This document shows positions 17,385 through 27,200 of a DNA stretch of 64,000 bases, one piece after another. The DNA comes from Vicingus sp036171675 (GTDB lineage Bacteria > Bacteroidota > Bacteroidia > Flavobacteriales_E > Vicingaceae). Each line of letters opens with the position of its first letter. Position 1 is the stretch's first letter. Under the pieces are notes generated by a model. That model did no database searches. It was not told the DNA's origin and was given only the letters and a program-made list of their open reading frames with translations. The stretch covers positions 30,185-94,184 of the forward strand of contig JAVHRO010000075.1 in assembly GCA_036171675.1 (NCBI GenBank), in the 5' to 3' direction. The position numbers were made by a program, and so were the translations under genes.

Positions 17385-18524
17385 CTATTTCAGAAGAGCT
17401 CTTGAAATCACAATTTTCTGAACTTCGCTAGTTCCTTCATAAATTTGAGTAATTTTTGCATCACGCATTAAACGTTCCACATGATATTCTTTCACAAAAC
17501 CATATCCACCATGCACTTGAACCGCTTCAGTTGTAACTTCCATTGCCGTTTTGGAAGCAAATAATTTTGCCATTGCACTTTCCTTATCAAAATTTAAGTG
17601 TTGATCTTTTAACCAAGCAGCTTTCAAACATAACAAACGAGCAGCTTCAATTGCTGTAGCCATATCAGCCAATTTAAATGCAATAGCTTGATGATTACAG
17701 ATTGGCTTTCCAAAAGCCTCTCTTTCTTTAGAATATGCTAAAGCTAGCTCATAAGCTCCAGAAGCTATTCCTAATGCTTGAGAAGCAATGCCAATTCTAC
17801 CACCAGAAAGCACAGTCATAGCAAACGTAAACCCAAAACCATCCTCACCTATTCTATTCGCTTTAGGAACTTTAACATCATTAAACATTAATGTGTGTGT
17901 ATCGGAAGCCCTAATACCCATTTTATTTTCTTTTGCACCAACAATAAATCCCTCCATTCCTTTCTCAACTATAAATGCATTAATTCCTTTATGCCCTAAC
18001 TCTATATTTGTTTGGGCTATTACAATACAATATGAGGATGAACCACCGTTAGTTATCCAATTTTTAGTGCCATTCAATAAATAATAATCACCCATATCTA
18101 TTGCTGTAGTTCGCTGAGATGTAGCATCAGAACCAGCTTCTGGCTCAGACAAACAAAACGCTCCAATTTTTTCGCCTTTTGCACAAGGAACTAAGTATTT
18201 TAGTTTTTGTTCTTCTGTTCCATACTTTTCCAATCCCCAACAAAAAAGAGAATTGTTAACTGACATAACTACCGAACAAGAAGCATCTACTTTACTAATT
18301 TCTTCCATAGCCAAAACGTAAGAAATGGTATCCATACCACCTCCACCATACTTTGGATTAACCATCATTCCCATAAAACCCAACTCGCCTAATTGCTTAA
18401 TTTCTTCTGTTGGAAATTTTTGTTTTTCATCTCGCTCAATTACACCTGGTTTAAGCACTGTTTGTGCAAAACTTCTTGCAGCATCTCTAACTGCAATATG
18501 TTCTTCTGTAAGTTCTATATTCAT
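17385..18524 (-). CDS. Acyl-CoA dehydrogenase (short/medium-chain type)
   Basis: A flavoenzyme that oxidises acyl-CoA to the trans-2-enoyl-CoA and passes electrons to ETF. The 379 aa are the usual length. Motifs: GLSEPEAGSDA-like CLSEPEAGSDATSQ, NGTKNWITNGG, SGGRIGIASQALG, VQVHGGYGFVKEY and the catalytic glutamate in QIYEGTSE (about E363). It resembles butyryl-CoA dehydrogenases of beta-oxidation and amino-acid degradation; the substrate cannot be fixed from sequence. A close paralogue of the same length lies at 22939-24078. It has its own strong promoter, divergent from anmK. Confidence 0.93.
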   Translation of the reverse strand: MNIELTEEHIAVRDAARSFAQTVLKPGVIERDEKQKFPTEEIKQLGELGFMGMMVNPKYGGGGMDTISYVLAMEEISKVDASCSVVMSVNNSLFCWGLEKYGTEEQKLKYLVPCAKGEKIGAFCLSEPEAGSDATSQRTTAIDMGDYYLLNGTKNWITNGGSSSYCIVIAQTNIELGHKGINAFIVEKGMEGFIVGAKENKMGIRASDTHTLMFNDVKVPKANRIGEDGFGFTFAMTVLSGGRIGIASQALGIASGAYELALAYSKEREAFGKPICNHQAIAFKLADMATAIEAARLLCLKAAWLKDQHLNFDKESAMAKLFASKTAMEVTTEAVQVHGGYGFVKEYHVERLMRDAKITQIYEGTSEVQKIVISRALLK

Positions 18525-18555
18525 CTGCTATATTTTTTATATTTTTGAAGGAGTA

Positions 18556-18586
18556 CAAATTTAATTGTTTAATTGAAAAATTCAAA
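18556..18586 (-). promoter_or_regulatory. Promoter of acyl-CoA dehydrogenase
   Basis: TTTG-N19-TAAATTTG on the minus strand is a full match to the Bacteroidota promoter consensus. It ends 31 nt before the ATG at 18524 and lies in the short region shared with anmK. Confidence 0.8.
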
Positions 18587-18590
18587 CTTT

Positions 18591-19661
18591 ATGGAAAGAT
18601 ATCGTGTTATTGGAATAATGTCTGGCACTTCATTAGATGGAATAGATGTTGCACTGTGCGATTTAATCAATACTGACCAAAAAAAATGGTCGTCCCAAAT
18701 TATTAATGCCAAAACATTTAAGTACAGTAAAACGATTAAAGACAAATTATCTAATGCTACAAACTTTTCGGGTATTGATTTAATGTTATTAAGCAACGAA
18801 ATAGGTGATTTAATAGGTCATACCATTCTTAATTTTATCTATGAATTTCATCTTGAAAAAGATAAAATTGATTTTATTTCTTCGCATGGACACACCATCT
18901 TTCATCAACCAAATAAAAAATTAACCGTTCAAATTGGAAATGGTGCTAATATCTCTTCTATTACCAAAATACCCGTTATTTGTGATTTTAGAAGTACCGA
19001 TTTAGCGTTAAATGGAAATGGGGCTCCATTAGTACCCATAGGTGATAAGCATCTTTTCTCTGAATACAATTATTGTTTAAACCTTGGTGGAATTGCAAAT
19101 ATTTCATTTGAACAAAATTCACAAACTACTGCATTTGATGTTTGTCCCGTTAATATTGTGCTCAATAAATTGGTATCCGAGTTGAATATTGATTTTGATG
19201 ATGAAGGAAAAATTGCAAGAGCTGGCACTATTAATACTTTATTGCTTGATCAACTAAATAACATAGAATACTACTCATTAAATCCACCAAAATCAATTGG
19301 AATAGAATGGATTGAAAAAGAAGTCTTCCCAGTAATTAACTCTTTCAATATTAAACTTCCAGATAAACTATGTACCTACATTGAACATGTTGCTCTACAA
19401 ATAGCTAAAGTAAGCAACACAGCAAATAACAATATATTGGTGACAGGTGGTGGCGCATACAATTCCTTTTTAATTGAAAGAATACAACGAGTTAACAAAT
19501 CTATTTTAGTACTACCTCAAACTAAAATTATTGAATACAAAGAGGCGCTTATTTTCGCATTTTTGGGTGTACTTCGATTCAGAAACGAAATAAATTGTTT
19601 GTCATCAGTAACTGGTGCTAATGAAAATAATATTGGAGGTTGTATTTATAGAGCATTTTAA
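18591..19661 (+). CDS. anmK: Anhydro-N-acetylmuramic acid kinase AnmK
   Basis: AnmK hydrolyses and phosphorylates 1,6-anhydro-MurNAc to MurNAc-6-phosphate in cell-wall recycling. The ATG at 18591 (MERYRVIGIMSGTSLDG) is preferred to a TTG six codons upstream. Motifs: IGIMSGTSLDGIDVALCDL (ATP binding), ISSHGHTIFHQP, NLGGIANIS, AFDVCPVNI and the C-terminal VTGGGAYNSFLIERI. The length of about 356 aa is normal. It is divergent from the acyl-CoA dehydrogenase and precedes the sodium symporter on the same strand. Confidence 0.95.
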   Translation: MERYRVIGIMSGTSLDGIDVALCDLINTDQKKWSSQIINAKTFKYSKTIKDKLSNATNFSGIDLMLLSNEIGDLIGHTILNFIYEFHLEKDKIDFISSHGHTIFHQPNKKLTVQIGNGANISSITKIPVICDFRSTDLALNGNGAPLVPIGDKHLFSEYNYCLNLGGIANISFEQNSQTTAFDVCPVNIVLNKLVSELNIDFDDEGKIARAGTINTLLLDQLNNIEYYSLNPPKSIGIEWIEKEVFPVINSFNIKLPDKLCTYIEHVALQIAKVSNTANNNILVTGGGAYNSFLIERIQRVNKSILVLPQTKIIEYKEALIFAFLGVLRFRNEINCLSSVTGANENNIGGCIYRAF

Positions 19662-19672
19662 TAAAGAATAAT

Positions 19673-19680
19673 TATATTTG
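19673..19680 (+). promoter_or_regulatory. -7 element upstream of the sodium symporter
   Basis: TATATTTG, 22 nt before the ATG at 19703, matches TAnnTTTG. The -33 box is not clear. Confidence 0.45.
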
Positions 19681-19702
19681 AACCAATATTAACGAATTAA
19701 TT

Positions 19703-21283
19703 ATGGTAAAAGAAAAAGAAGCTTGGGGCTCAAGAGTTGGACTAGTTTTAGCTATGGCCGGCAATGCTGTTGGATTAGGTAATTTTTTAAGATTTCCTGT
19801 ACAAGCAATAAATAATGGAGGTGGCGCATTTATCATACCCTATTTAGTTTGTTTTTTATTAATGGGTCTACCCTTACTTTTTGTTGAATGGTCGATGGGT
19901 AGATTTGGTGGTCAATATGGACATCATAGTACCCCATTTATATTGGATAGCATAGATAAACGTAAATTTTGGAAATACATTGGCGTTTTTGGAATATTTA
20001 CCAATGTTGCTGTTGCATCATATTATTGTTACTTAGAATCATGGACTTTATCGTGGGTTTGGCATTCTATTTCTGGCTCTTTTGTTGGACAAAGCCAAGA
20101 ACAAGTTGCTACTTTCTTTGGAAACTATGTTTCTCTTACTACCGTTGAACCAATCATCTTTTGGATTATATGTTTAGTACTCAACACATGGATTTTATCA
20201 AAAGGCTTAAGTGGTGGTGTAGAAAAAGTTGCTAAAATAGGTATGCCATTATTAATATTATTTGGTGCATTTTTAGCTTACAAAGCTATCACACTTCAGG
20301 CTGGAGAGCATGGTGCTATTAATGATGGAACTGTAGGATTAAATTTTTTATGGACTCCTGATTTCTCCTCGATTTGGTCAGCAAAAGTATGGTTAGCAGC
20401 TGCTGGACAAATATTCTTTACACTATCTTTAGGTATGGGTTCAATCCATTGCTATGCTTCTTACATAAAGAAAAAAGATGACATTGCCTTAAATGCAATG
20501 AGTGCAGGTTGGATGAACGAATTTGTTGAAATAGTACTCGGTTCTGCCATTTTAATTCCAATAGCTGTTGGTTATTTAGGTGTAGATAAAGTAATGGAAA
20601 TGACCAAAAGTGGAGGGTTAGGACTAGGATTTCAAACCTTGCCTTATTTGTTTCAACAATGGGGTGGCTTTTTAGCCATTGCTGCAGGTGTTGCTTGGTT
20701 CGGTTTACTTTTTTTTGCTGGAATAACATCCTCATTAGCAATGGGAACTCCTGTGATGGGATTTTTACAAGATGAATTTGGTTGGAAACACAGAAACTCA
20801 GCCCTAGCTTTTGGTTGTGTTGTATTTTTACTAGGATTGCCAACTGTTTTATTTTTTAATTATGGCGTTTTTGATGAGTACGATTATTGGGCAGGAACTG
20901 TTTCATTAGTAGTTTTTGCGCTATTCGAAATAATTTTATTTTCTTGGGTATTTGGAATGAATAAAGGTTGGAAAGAAATAACGGACGGAGCTGACATTAA
21001 AGTGCCTATCATTTTTAAATTTATTATTAAATACATAGCACCAGCATTTTTACTAGCTGTTTTTGTGGGAAGTATACCTGGTATTTGGGACCAACTAACC
21101 AATGTTGCTTTATATAAAGAACTAGCTCAAACCAAAGATGCTTCTGTTATTGAACAACTTAAAACTAAAATGCTTTTTGTAAATATTTCAAGAGCTGGTT
21201 TGTTGCTACTTTGGCTTGCTATTGCATTTTTAGTTTTCATTGCATATAAAAAACGAATTAAACAAGGGAGATTTACATCATGA
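19703..21283 (+). CDS. Sodium-dependent transporter, NSS (SNF) family
   Basis: An inner-membrane symporter of the neurotransmitter:sodium symporter family, which takes up amino acids with Na+. The N-terminus carries the signature WGSRVGLVLAMAGNAVGLGNFLRFP and NGGGAFIIPYL of the first helices, which hold substrate and sodium. About 12 hydrophobic segments fit in the 526 aa. The stop overlaps a tiny downstream ORF by 4 nt (ATGA). That ORF resembles the small subunit of methionine/alanine-importing NSS systems, so a neutral amino acid substrate is likely; this is inference. Confidence 0.92.
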   Translation: MVKEKEAWGSRVGLVLAMAGNAVGLGNFLRFPVQAINNGGGAFIIPYLVCFLLMGLPLLFVEWSMGRFGGQYGHHSTPFILDSIDKRKFWKYIGVFGIFTNVAVASYYCYLESWTLSWVWHSISGSFVGQSQEQVATFFGNYVSLTTVEPIIFWIICLVLNTWILSKGLSGGVEKVAKIGMPLLILFGAFLAYKAITLQAGEHGAINDGTVGLNFLWTPDFSSIWSAKVWLAAAGQIFFTLSLGMGSIHCYASYIKKKDDIALNAMSAGWMNEFVEIVLGSAILIPIAVGYLGVDKVMEMTKSGGLGLGFQTLPYLFQQWGGFLAIAAGVAWFGLLFFAGITSSLAMGTPVMGFLQDEFGWKHRNSALAFGCVVFLLGLPTVLFFNYGVFDEYDYWAGTVSLVVFALFEIILFSWVFGMNKGWKEITDGADIKVPIIFKFIIKYIAPAFLLAVFVGSIPGIWDQLTNVALYKELAQTKDASVIEQLKTKMLFVNISRAGLLLLWLAIAFLVFIAYKKRIKQGRFTS

Positions 21284-21432
21284 ACACACCTGCACTAATA
21301 ATGATGGTTACAACAGAATTGATTGTATCTATTATTACTGTATATTTTTTTTATCGAATACTTGTGTCATCACCAAAGCCAGAACCTGATTCATTTTCAG
21401 AAAACGATGACATTGTAGAACGACAAAAATAA
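21280..21432 (+). CDS. Small membrane subunit of NSS transporter (MetS-like)
   Basis: I translated this 50-codon ORF directly. It begins MNTPALIMMVTTELIVSI, has one hydrophobic helix (TELIVSIITVYFFYRILV) and an acidic tail ending IVERQK. It resembles the small subunits of methionine/alanine NSS transporters, such as MetS of Corynebacterium, which are needed for transport activity. Its ATG overlaps the transporter stop as ATGA, so translation is coupled. It is too short for most gene finders, but context and pattern both support it. Confidence 0.75.
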   Translation: MNTPALIMMVTTELIVSIITVYFFYRILVSSPKPEPDSFSENDDIVERQK

Positions 21433-21458
21433 ATCGGACTTATTAATCTTAACTTCCA

Positions 21459-22397
21459 ATGAATTTAAAAGACTACTTTTCTTTTACCAGAACTGAGAAA
21501 AGAGGAGTGCTTTTTCTGTTGTCCTTAATTATAGTTTTAATAACTGGAACACCATTTATCAAATACTTAATAACTTCCGAATTTACTGATTTTTCAAAAT
21601 TCGATGCCGCTATTTCTACTTTTGAAAAAGACTTAAAAAATCAACAAAAAGTTGATAGTCTTAATCGATTTTCAAAAAAAAGCATCAAATTACCATCAGC
21701 ATTATTCAAATTCAACCCTAATGAAATAGAAAATTCAAAATGGGTAAAACTTGGATTGAAAGAATGGCAGATAAAAACCATAAACAACTATAAATCTAAA
21801 GGAGGTCGATTTAGGGTTAAATCAGATGTGAAGAAAATTTATGGAATGTCAGACAATCTTTTCGCCTTGCTTTATCCCTACATCCAATTACCTGAAGAAA
21901 TAAAATATGATAACCAACAAAAAAACAATTCGACCAATAGTTTCGATTCCAAATCTTTTTCAAAACCTGATAAATTTTTAGAAAAACCAAAATACTCCTA
22001 TCCTATTGATATCAATACCTGCGATACAAATGGATTAAAAAGTTTAAAAGGAATTGGGTCATCGTTTTCTAAAAGAATAATCAAGTATAGAGAATCATTA
22101 GGTGGTTTTGTAAAATTAGAACAACTCAAAGAAGTATATGGAATTACAGATGAAATCTATAATCAAATTGTACCAAATATAACTATCATTAATAAACAAC
22201 CCATAAAATTAAACATTAATAATGCTGACCTAGAATTATTAAAAAAGCACCCATACATTGGTTGGAATTTGGCAAAAACAATAATTGCTTACAGAAATTC
22301 TCATGGAAAATATAATCAAATTGAAGATGTTAAAAAAATTCACTTGGTAACTGACGAAATATATAGTAAAATTGTACCCTATTTAACAATCAACTAA
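21459..22397 (+). CDS. Helix-hairpin-helix (ComEA-like) protein with N-terminal membrane anchor
   Basis: The 312 aa begin with a short cytoplasmic stretch, then one hydrophobic segment (RGVLFLLSLIIVLITGTPF). Three helix-hairpin-helix units follow: KEWQIKTINNYKSKGGRF, then DINTCDTNGLKSLKGIGSSFSKRIIKYRESLGGF, then NINNADLELLKKHPYIGWNLAKTIIAYRNSHG, each followed by VKKIYG- or LKEVYG-type helices. HhH units of this ComEA type bind DNA without sequence specificity, in ComEA during DNA uptake. Many Bacteroidota encode such a protein; whether it serves competence here is unknown. It is 2 nt upstream of apt. Confidence 0.82.
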   Translation: MNLKDYFSFTRTEKRGVLFLLSLIIVLITGTPFIKYLITSEFTDFSKFDAAISTFEKDLKNQQKVDSLNRFSKKSIKLPSALFKFNPNEIENSKWVKLGLKEWQIKTINNYKSKGGRFRVKSDVKKIYGMSDNLFALLYPYIQLPEEIKYDNQQKNNSTNSFDSKSFSKPDKFLEKPKYSYPIDINTCDTNGLKSLKGIGSSFSKRIIKYRESLGGFVKLEQLKEVYGITDEIYNQIVPNITIINKQPIKLNINNADLELLKKHPYIGWNLAKTIIAYRNSHGKYNQIEDVKKIHLVTDEIYSKIVPYLTIN

Positions 22398-22399
22398 AA

Positions 22400-22927
22400 A
22401 TGATATCGAATACCCTAAAAAAAGTTATTAGAGATATTCCCGATTTTCCGAAACCTGGAATCTTATTTAAAGACATTACCCCTATATTACTTGATTCAAA
22501 ACTCACAAAAGAAGTTGTACTAACAATAGCTGAAAAGTCAAAATTGTTAAAGCTAGATGCCATTGTTGGTATTGAAAGTAGGGGTTTTTGGTTTGGAATA
22601 ATGATTGCCAATGAATTAAACATTCCTTTTATTCCTATCAGAAAAAAAGGAAAGCTACCTTATAAAACTTTATCTTATCGATATGATTTAGAATATGGCT
22701 CAGCAGAGGTAGAAATTCATGCTGACGCTATTCAACCAAAATGGAACGTATTAGTTCATGATGATTTGTTGGCAACAGGAGGGACAGCTAAAGCTGCCGC
22801 TGAATTAATATTAATGCAAAAAGCAACTGTTGCTGGATTTAGTTTTGTTGTTGAACTAGATTTTCTAAATGGAAGAAATGAACTTTTAAACTATTCAAAA
22901 AATATTATAAGCTTAACTAATTTTTAA
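22400..22927 (+). CDS. apt: Adenine phosphoribosyltransferase
   Basis: Apt converts adenine and PRPP to AMP in purine salvage. The 175 aa show the family start IRDIPDFPKPGILFKDITPIL, IVGIESRGFWFG, the hood region IRKKGKLPYKTLSYRYDLEYGS and the PRPP-binding loop VLVHDDLLATGGTAKAA. Complete and of usual length. It begins 2 nt after the HhH gene and is followed 11 nt later by an acyl-CoA dehydrogenase on the same strand. Confidence 0.96.
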   Translation: MISNTLKKVIRDIPDFPKPGILFKDITPILLDSKLTKEVVLTIAEKSKLLKLDAIVGIESRGFWFGIMIANELNIPFIPIRKKGKLPYKTLSYRYDLEYGSAEVEIHADAIQPKWNVLVHDDLLATGGTAKAAAELILMQKATVAGFSFVVELDFLNGRNELLNYSKNIISLTNF

Positions 22928-22938
22928 TAAACACAACA

Positions 22939-24078
22939 ATGGATTTCAATTACACAGAAAATCAGCGCATGATTGCAGATATGATTAAAGAATTTGGCGA
23001 AAAAAATATTCGTCCTAAAATGATGGAATGGGATAATGCCCAAACCTTTCCAGTTGAAGTATTCAAAAAATTAGGTGAATTAGGATTAATGGGAGTGGTT
23101 GTTCCTCAAGAATATGGAGGTTCAGGAATGAGCTATAATGAATATGTAACGGTTGTTTCAGAAATTTCTAAAATTTGCGGTTCAATAGGCCTTTCTGTGG
23201 CTGCTCATAACTCCTTATGTACAAATCACATTTTAATGTTTGGTAATGAAGAACAAAAAAAGAAATGGTTACCAAAACTCACCTCTGCTCAATGGATAGG
23301 TGCATGGGGATTAACCGAACATAATACTGGGTCTGACGCAGGTGGAATGAATACGACTGCAAAAAAAGATGGTGAATATTGGGTGTTGAATGGAGCCAAA
23401 AACTTTATTACCCATGCTATTACCGGAAGTATAGCAGTAGTCATTGCAAGAACGGGTGATAAAGGAGATTCAAGAGGAATGACCGCATTTGCAATAGAAA
23501 AAGGAACTCCAGGATTTTCATCAGGAAAAAAAGAAGATAAACTAGGCATGAGAGCATCTGAAACTGCCGAATTAATTTTCGATAATTGTAGAGTGCATCA
23601 AGATAATGTTTTAGGAAATGTTGGTGAAGGCTTTATTCAAGCAATGAAAATTCTTGATGGTGGTCGAATTTCCATCGCATCATTAGCATTAGGTATTGCT
23701 AAAGGTGCCTATGAAGCATCTATAAAATACTCAAAAGAAAGAGAACAGTTTGGTAAAACTATTGATAATTTCCAGGCAATTGCATTCAAATTGGCTGATA
23801 TGGCCACAGAAATTGAAGCCGCTGAATTACTAATTTTCGAAGCCGCTGATTTAAAAGATAGACATCAGGAGGTTACCAAAATATCTGCTATGGCTAAATA
23901 TTATGCATCTGAAGTTTCGGTAAAAGTTTCTACAGAGGCAGTCCAAATCCACGGTGGTTATGGTTACACAAAAGACTACCCGGTAGAAAAATATTATAGA
24001 GACTCTAAACTATGTACCATAGGCGAAGGAACCTCTGAAATTCAAAAATTAGTGATTTCGAGAGAAATTTTAAAGTAA
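22939..24078 (+). CDS. Acyl-CoA dehydrogenase
   Basis: A second flavin acyl-CoA dehydrogenase of 379 aa, oxidising acyl-CoA with electron transfer to ETF. Motifs: GLTEHNTGSDAGGM, NGAKNFITHA, DGGRISIASLALG, VQIHGGYGYTKDYPVEK, and the catalytic glutamate in IGEGTSE (about E363). It is more typical of the short-chain/isobutyryl group, but the substrate is uncertain. The last ten codons and the stop are duplicated as a 36-bp direct repeat 9.7 kb downstream, in front of rpsU. The gene itself is intact. Confidence 0.93.
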   Translation: MDFNYTENQRMIADMIKEFGEKNIRPKMMEWDNAQTFPVEVFKKLGELGLMGVVVPQEYGGSGMSYNEYVTVVSEISKICGSIGLSVAAHNSLCTNHILMFGNEEQKKKWLPKLTSAQWIGAWGLTEHNTGSDAGGMNTTAKKDGEYWVLNGAKNFITHAITGSIAVVIARTGDKGDSRGMTAFAIEKGTPGFSSGKKEDKLGMRASETAELIFDNCRVHQDNVLGNVGEGFIQAMKILDGGRISIASLALGIAKGAYEASIKYSKEREQFGKTIDNFQAIAFKLADMATEIEAAELLIFEAADLKDRHQEVTKISAMAKYYASEVSVKVSTEAVQIHGGYGYTKDYPVEKYYRDSKLCTIGEGTSEIQKLVISREILK

Positions 24079-24080
24079 TT
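24045..24080 (+). repeat. Left 36-bp direct repeat (att-like)
   Basis: These 36 bp include the last ten codons and the stop of the acyl-CoA dehydrogenase gene and are repeated without mismatch at 33775-33810. The two copies bracket the T9SS cargo block, so this copy may be the attL-like boundary. Confidence 0.85.
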
Positions 24081-24097
24081 AGAAATTGGAGGACTTG

Positions 24098-24113
24098 TCC
24101 CGATTTCTCGGGA
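24098..24113. repeat. Short hairpin downstream of acyl-CoA dehydrogenase
   Basis: TCCCGA-TTTC-TCGGGA forms a perfect 6-bp stem. No T-run follows, so it is at best a weak terminator. It lies just inside the left edge of the inserted block. Confidence 0.5.
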
Positions 24114-24152
24114 TTGGAGATTTTAGAACTTCCTTAAGATTTTAATTAAACT

Positions 24153-24203
<51 letters not shown>

Positions 24204-24225
24204 GCAGTATAAAAAAAATGTTTTA

Positions 24226-24257
24226 GCTTGGTCAAATAATCCCCTAAAATACCAAGC
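24226..24257 (+). promoter_or_regulatory. 5'-UTR hairpin at the start codon
   Basis: GCTTGGT at 24226-24232 pairs perfectly with ACCAAGC at 24251-24257 (18-nt loop). The stem ends one nucleotide before the ATG at 24259. It could occlude initiation or mark a regulatory leader. Confidence 0.55.
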
Positions 24258-24258
24258 C

Positions 24259-27200
24259 ATGAAAAAAGTATTCTCCATTGTGAGCATTCTGTTGCTCGCC
24301 ATTAGTTTAAATGCACAAGAAATGTGCGGTTTTGATTCTCTTTACAACAATCTAATAAACGACCCTGTTCAAAAAGAATCGTTTGATTTAATGAATGATG
24401 CCGTTACAAAGTATGTGAATGAACATCAAACTCAAACATTTGCTGTTGATGCTGATTATATAATACCTGTAGTTGTTCATTTAATTGAAGCTTATCCTGG
24501 TGCTTTAGGAATATCTTATAATCAAATTGTATCACAAATTGATGCTCTTAACATTGCGTTTAATAGCCAATATACTGCATATAACGGGCAGGCAAATGGA
24601 GCGACTAACACACGTATTCAATTTTGTTTAGCAAGTCAAACTTGGAATGCATCTGCTGGAACTCCTCAAGGAGCAATACCTTGGTCTCCGTTAGGTGCAG
24701 GTGTAATGCAATATACTGATGCTGTTTTAACGAATCATAGTTCTACACCTAGTGGAGCAAACGGACAAGATGCTTTAATTAATTTAGTAAATGACTATGC
24801 CAGTAACCCTCCTTATGGAAATAAGTTTCCTTACGATAAATACTTAAACATTTATGTGGTAAATAATATTAACAGTGGTAATTGGCTTGGTTATGCTCCA
24901 ACCCCTATTTATCCATTGTTAAATTTTACAACTGATGTATTTTTAGATGGAGTAGTTATACGGGCAGATGTTTTTGGGGATAATACACACCCATCTTTAG
25001 GTGGTGGTTTTAATTTATATTCTCCAGCTACAGGCAAAATTTTTAGAAAAGATGAAGGTAAAGTTCTTGCTCATGAAGTAGGTCACTATTTATTTCTGAT
25101 TCATACTTTCCAAGGGGGATGTACAGGAACAAATGATTTTTTAAATGATACTGACCCATGTGTACAAGGAACTTGGGCATGTTCTCCGTCTCCTTCTAAC
25201 GGTTGTAATACCAATCCTTTTGACCAATGGGATAATTTTATGTATTATAGTGAAGACCTTTGCCTACGAGATTTTACAAACGACCAGAAATTGCGTATGG
25301 AAGGTTTTATTCAAACTGACAATAGAAGAACATTGATGGTATCTCACACTAATTATGTCGATGTTGGTTTAATTGCTACAGGATGTGTTGACCCGTTGTT
25401 AACAGCAGAATTTACCATTAATCCAGGTTCGGTTTGTATTAATTCTTCTGTATCTTTTGAAACTCCTACTGGGGTGGGATATACCGCAACCCAATGGAGT
25501 TGGGATTTTGGCGATGGAACTATTCTCCCTTTTTCATCAACCAATAATTCAGTTAACCATACTTATCTTGTACAAGGTTCTTATACAGTAATATTAACTG
25601 CAAGTGATGGAACTACTCAAATTCCACTGCCTCAACAAATTTTTGCTTCAGATTGCTCAGCTATTCAAAGCACGCAAGGTAATTGGTATTTTGGTGATAG
25701 GGCTGGATTAAATTTTGCAAGTGGCACACCTATAGCAATTACAAATAATCCTAACCCCATGTCAACAAGTGAAGCTAGTTCATGTATGAGCGACCCATCT
25801 GGCAATTTGATGTTTTATACTGATGGTACTAGAGTGTATAATAATATACATTCGCTATCTACTATGAGTGCGGGTGGTTCAGGCACTTCTCATCAGACAT
25901 TAATTATTCCTGACCCAGCAAGTCCAAATAACCAATTTTATATAATTTCTTTAAAAGGTTTTAATAGTCTTACAGGTCCTATGAATGGAAATTTTTCATT
26001 TTCAAGAGTTACCGTAAGTGGTTCTAGTCTGATATATCCCAATCTAAATTCTCCAATGCCTCTACCTCTAGGTGCTAATGGAGATATAGCAGAAATGATA
26101 ACTGCAATTCCTAAATGTAATGGTATTGATTATTGGATTGTTGTACATGGTGCTAGAAATGATGCTAACCCAAATTTTCAAAATGCCTTATTTGTTTATT
26201 CGCTCACTTCCAATGGAATAGACCCTGTTATTGATGTGTATCCAGTTTCTGGTATTGCTGGTTTTGGTGGAATTAAAGCATCCCCTGATGGCACAAGAAT
26301 TGCTCATACAACTGGTGAAGGTTTTGGTGGGAATACAAGAGTATTTGATTTTGATAACAGTACAGGAATTATAAGTAATCCAAGAGTAATTAATAGAGAA
26401 GGTTATGGTATTTCCTTCAGCCCTAATTCAAACTTATTGTATATAAGTGATTCGCCCACAATAACCTGTAACATTTATCAATATGATGTTACCAATCCAA
26501 ACCCAATGTCAACAGAAAATTTAGTAGGAACATACAATTTCAATAATCCTGATTTACAATTAGGACCAAACAACCAAATTTATGCAGCAGTATTCTCACA
26601 AAATCACCTCGCTGTAATTAGTAATCCTAACGCATATAACTCTACACCCAATGCTTGTGCCTACAATTTTAATGGACCAATTTTAACTATTGGGACACAA
26701 ACCCCTACAAGTAGATTTGGTCTTCCCAACTTCATAGATGCTATTCAACCTCCCATTAACCCAAGTTTCACCTTTGCTCAAACTTCATGTTCCACTGTAG
26801 ATTTTCTTGTTGATGAATGTTGGGCTGACTACAACCTACTGTGGGATTTTGGAGATGGGGTTGGAACAAGTACTTTACCTAATCCAACATATACCTATAC
26901 TTCGACAGGAACTTTTAATGTGCAGTTAACTTTAAGCCTTGGTACATTTAGTCAGACAATTACTCAATCAGTAGGTGTATCTACTGGAGCTCCTTTAACT
27001 GTTAATGGTGCAACAACTGTTTGTAACGATGGTAATGTTTACTTTTACGACATACCTTTAGTTGCTGGGTTTACAAATAATTGGACAGTTACTGGAGGCA
27101 CTTTTGATAATGGAACAACTTCATTTACTGGAACTACTACTTCTATCAATTGGAATCCTTCTGGAGGAACAATTACCATAAATAGCTCAAACGGTGGATG

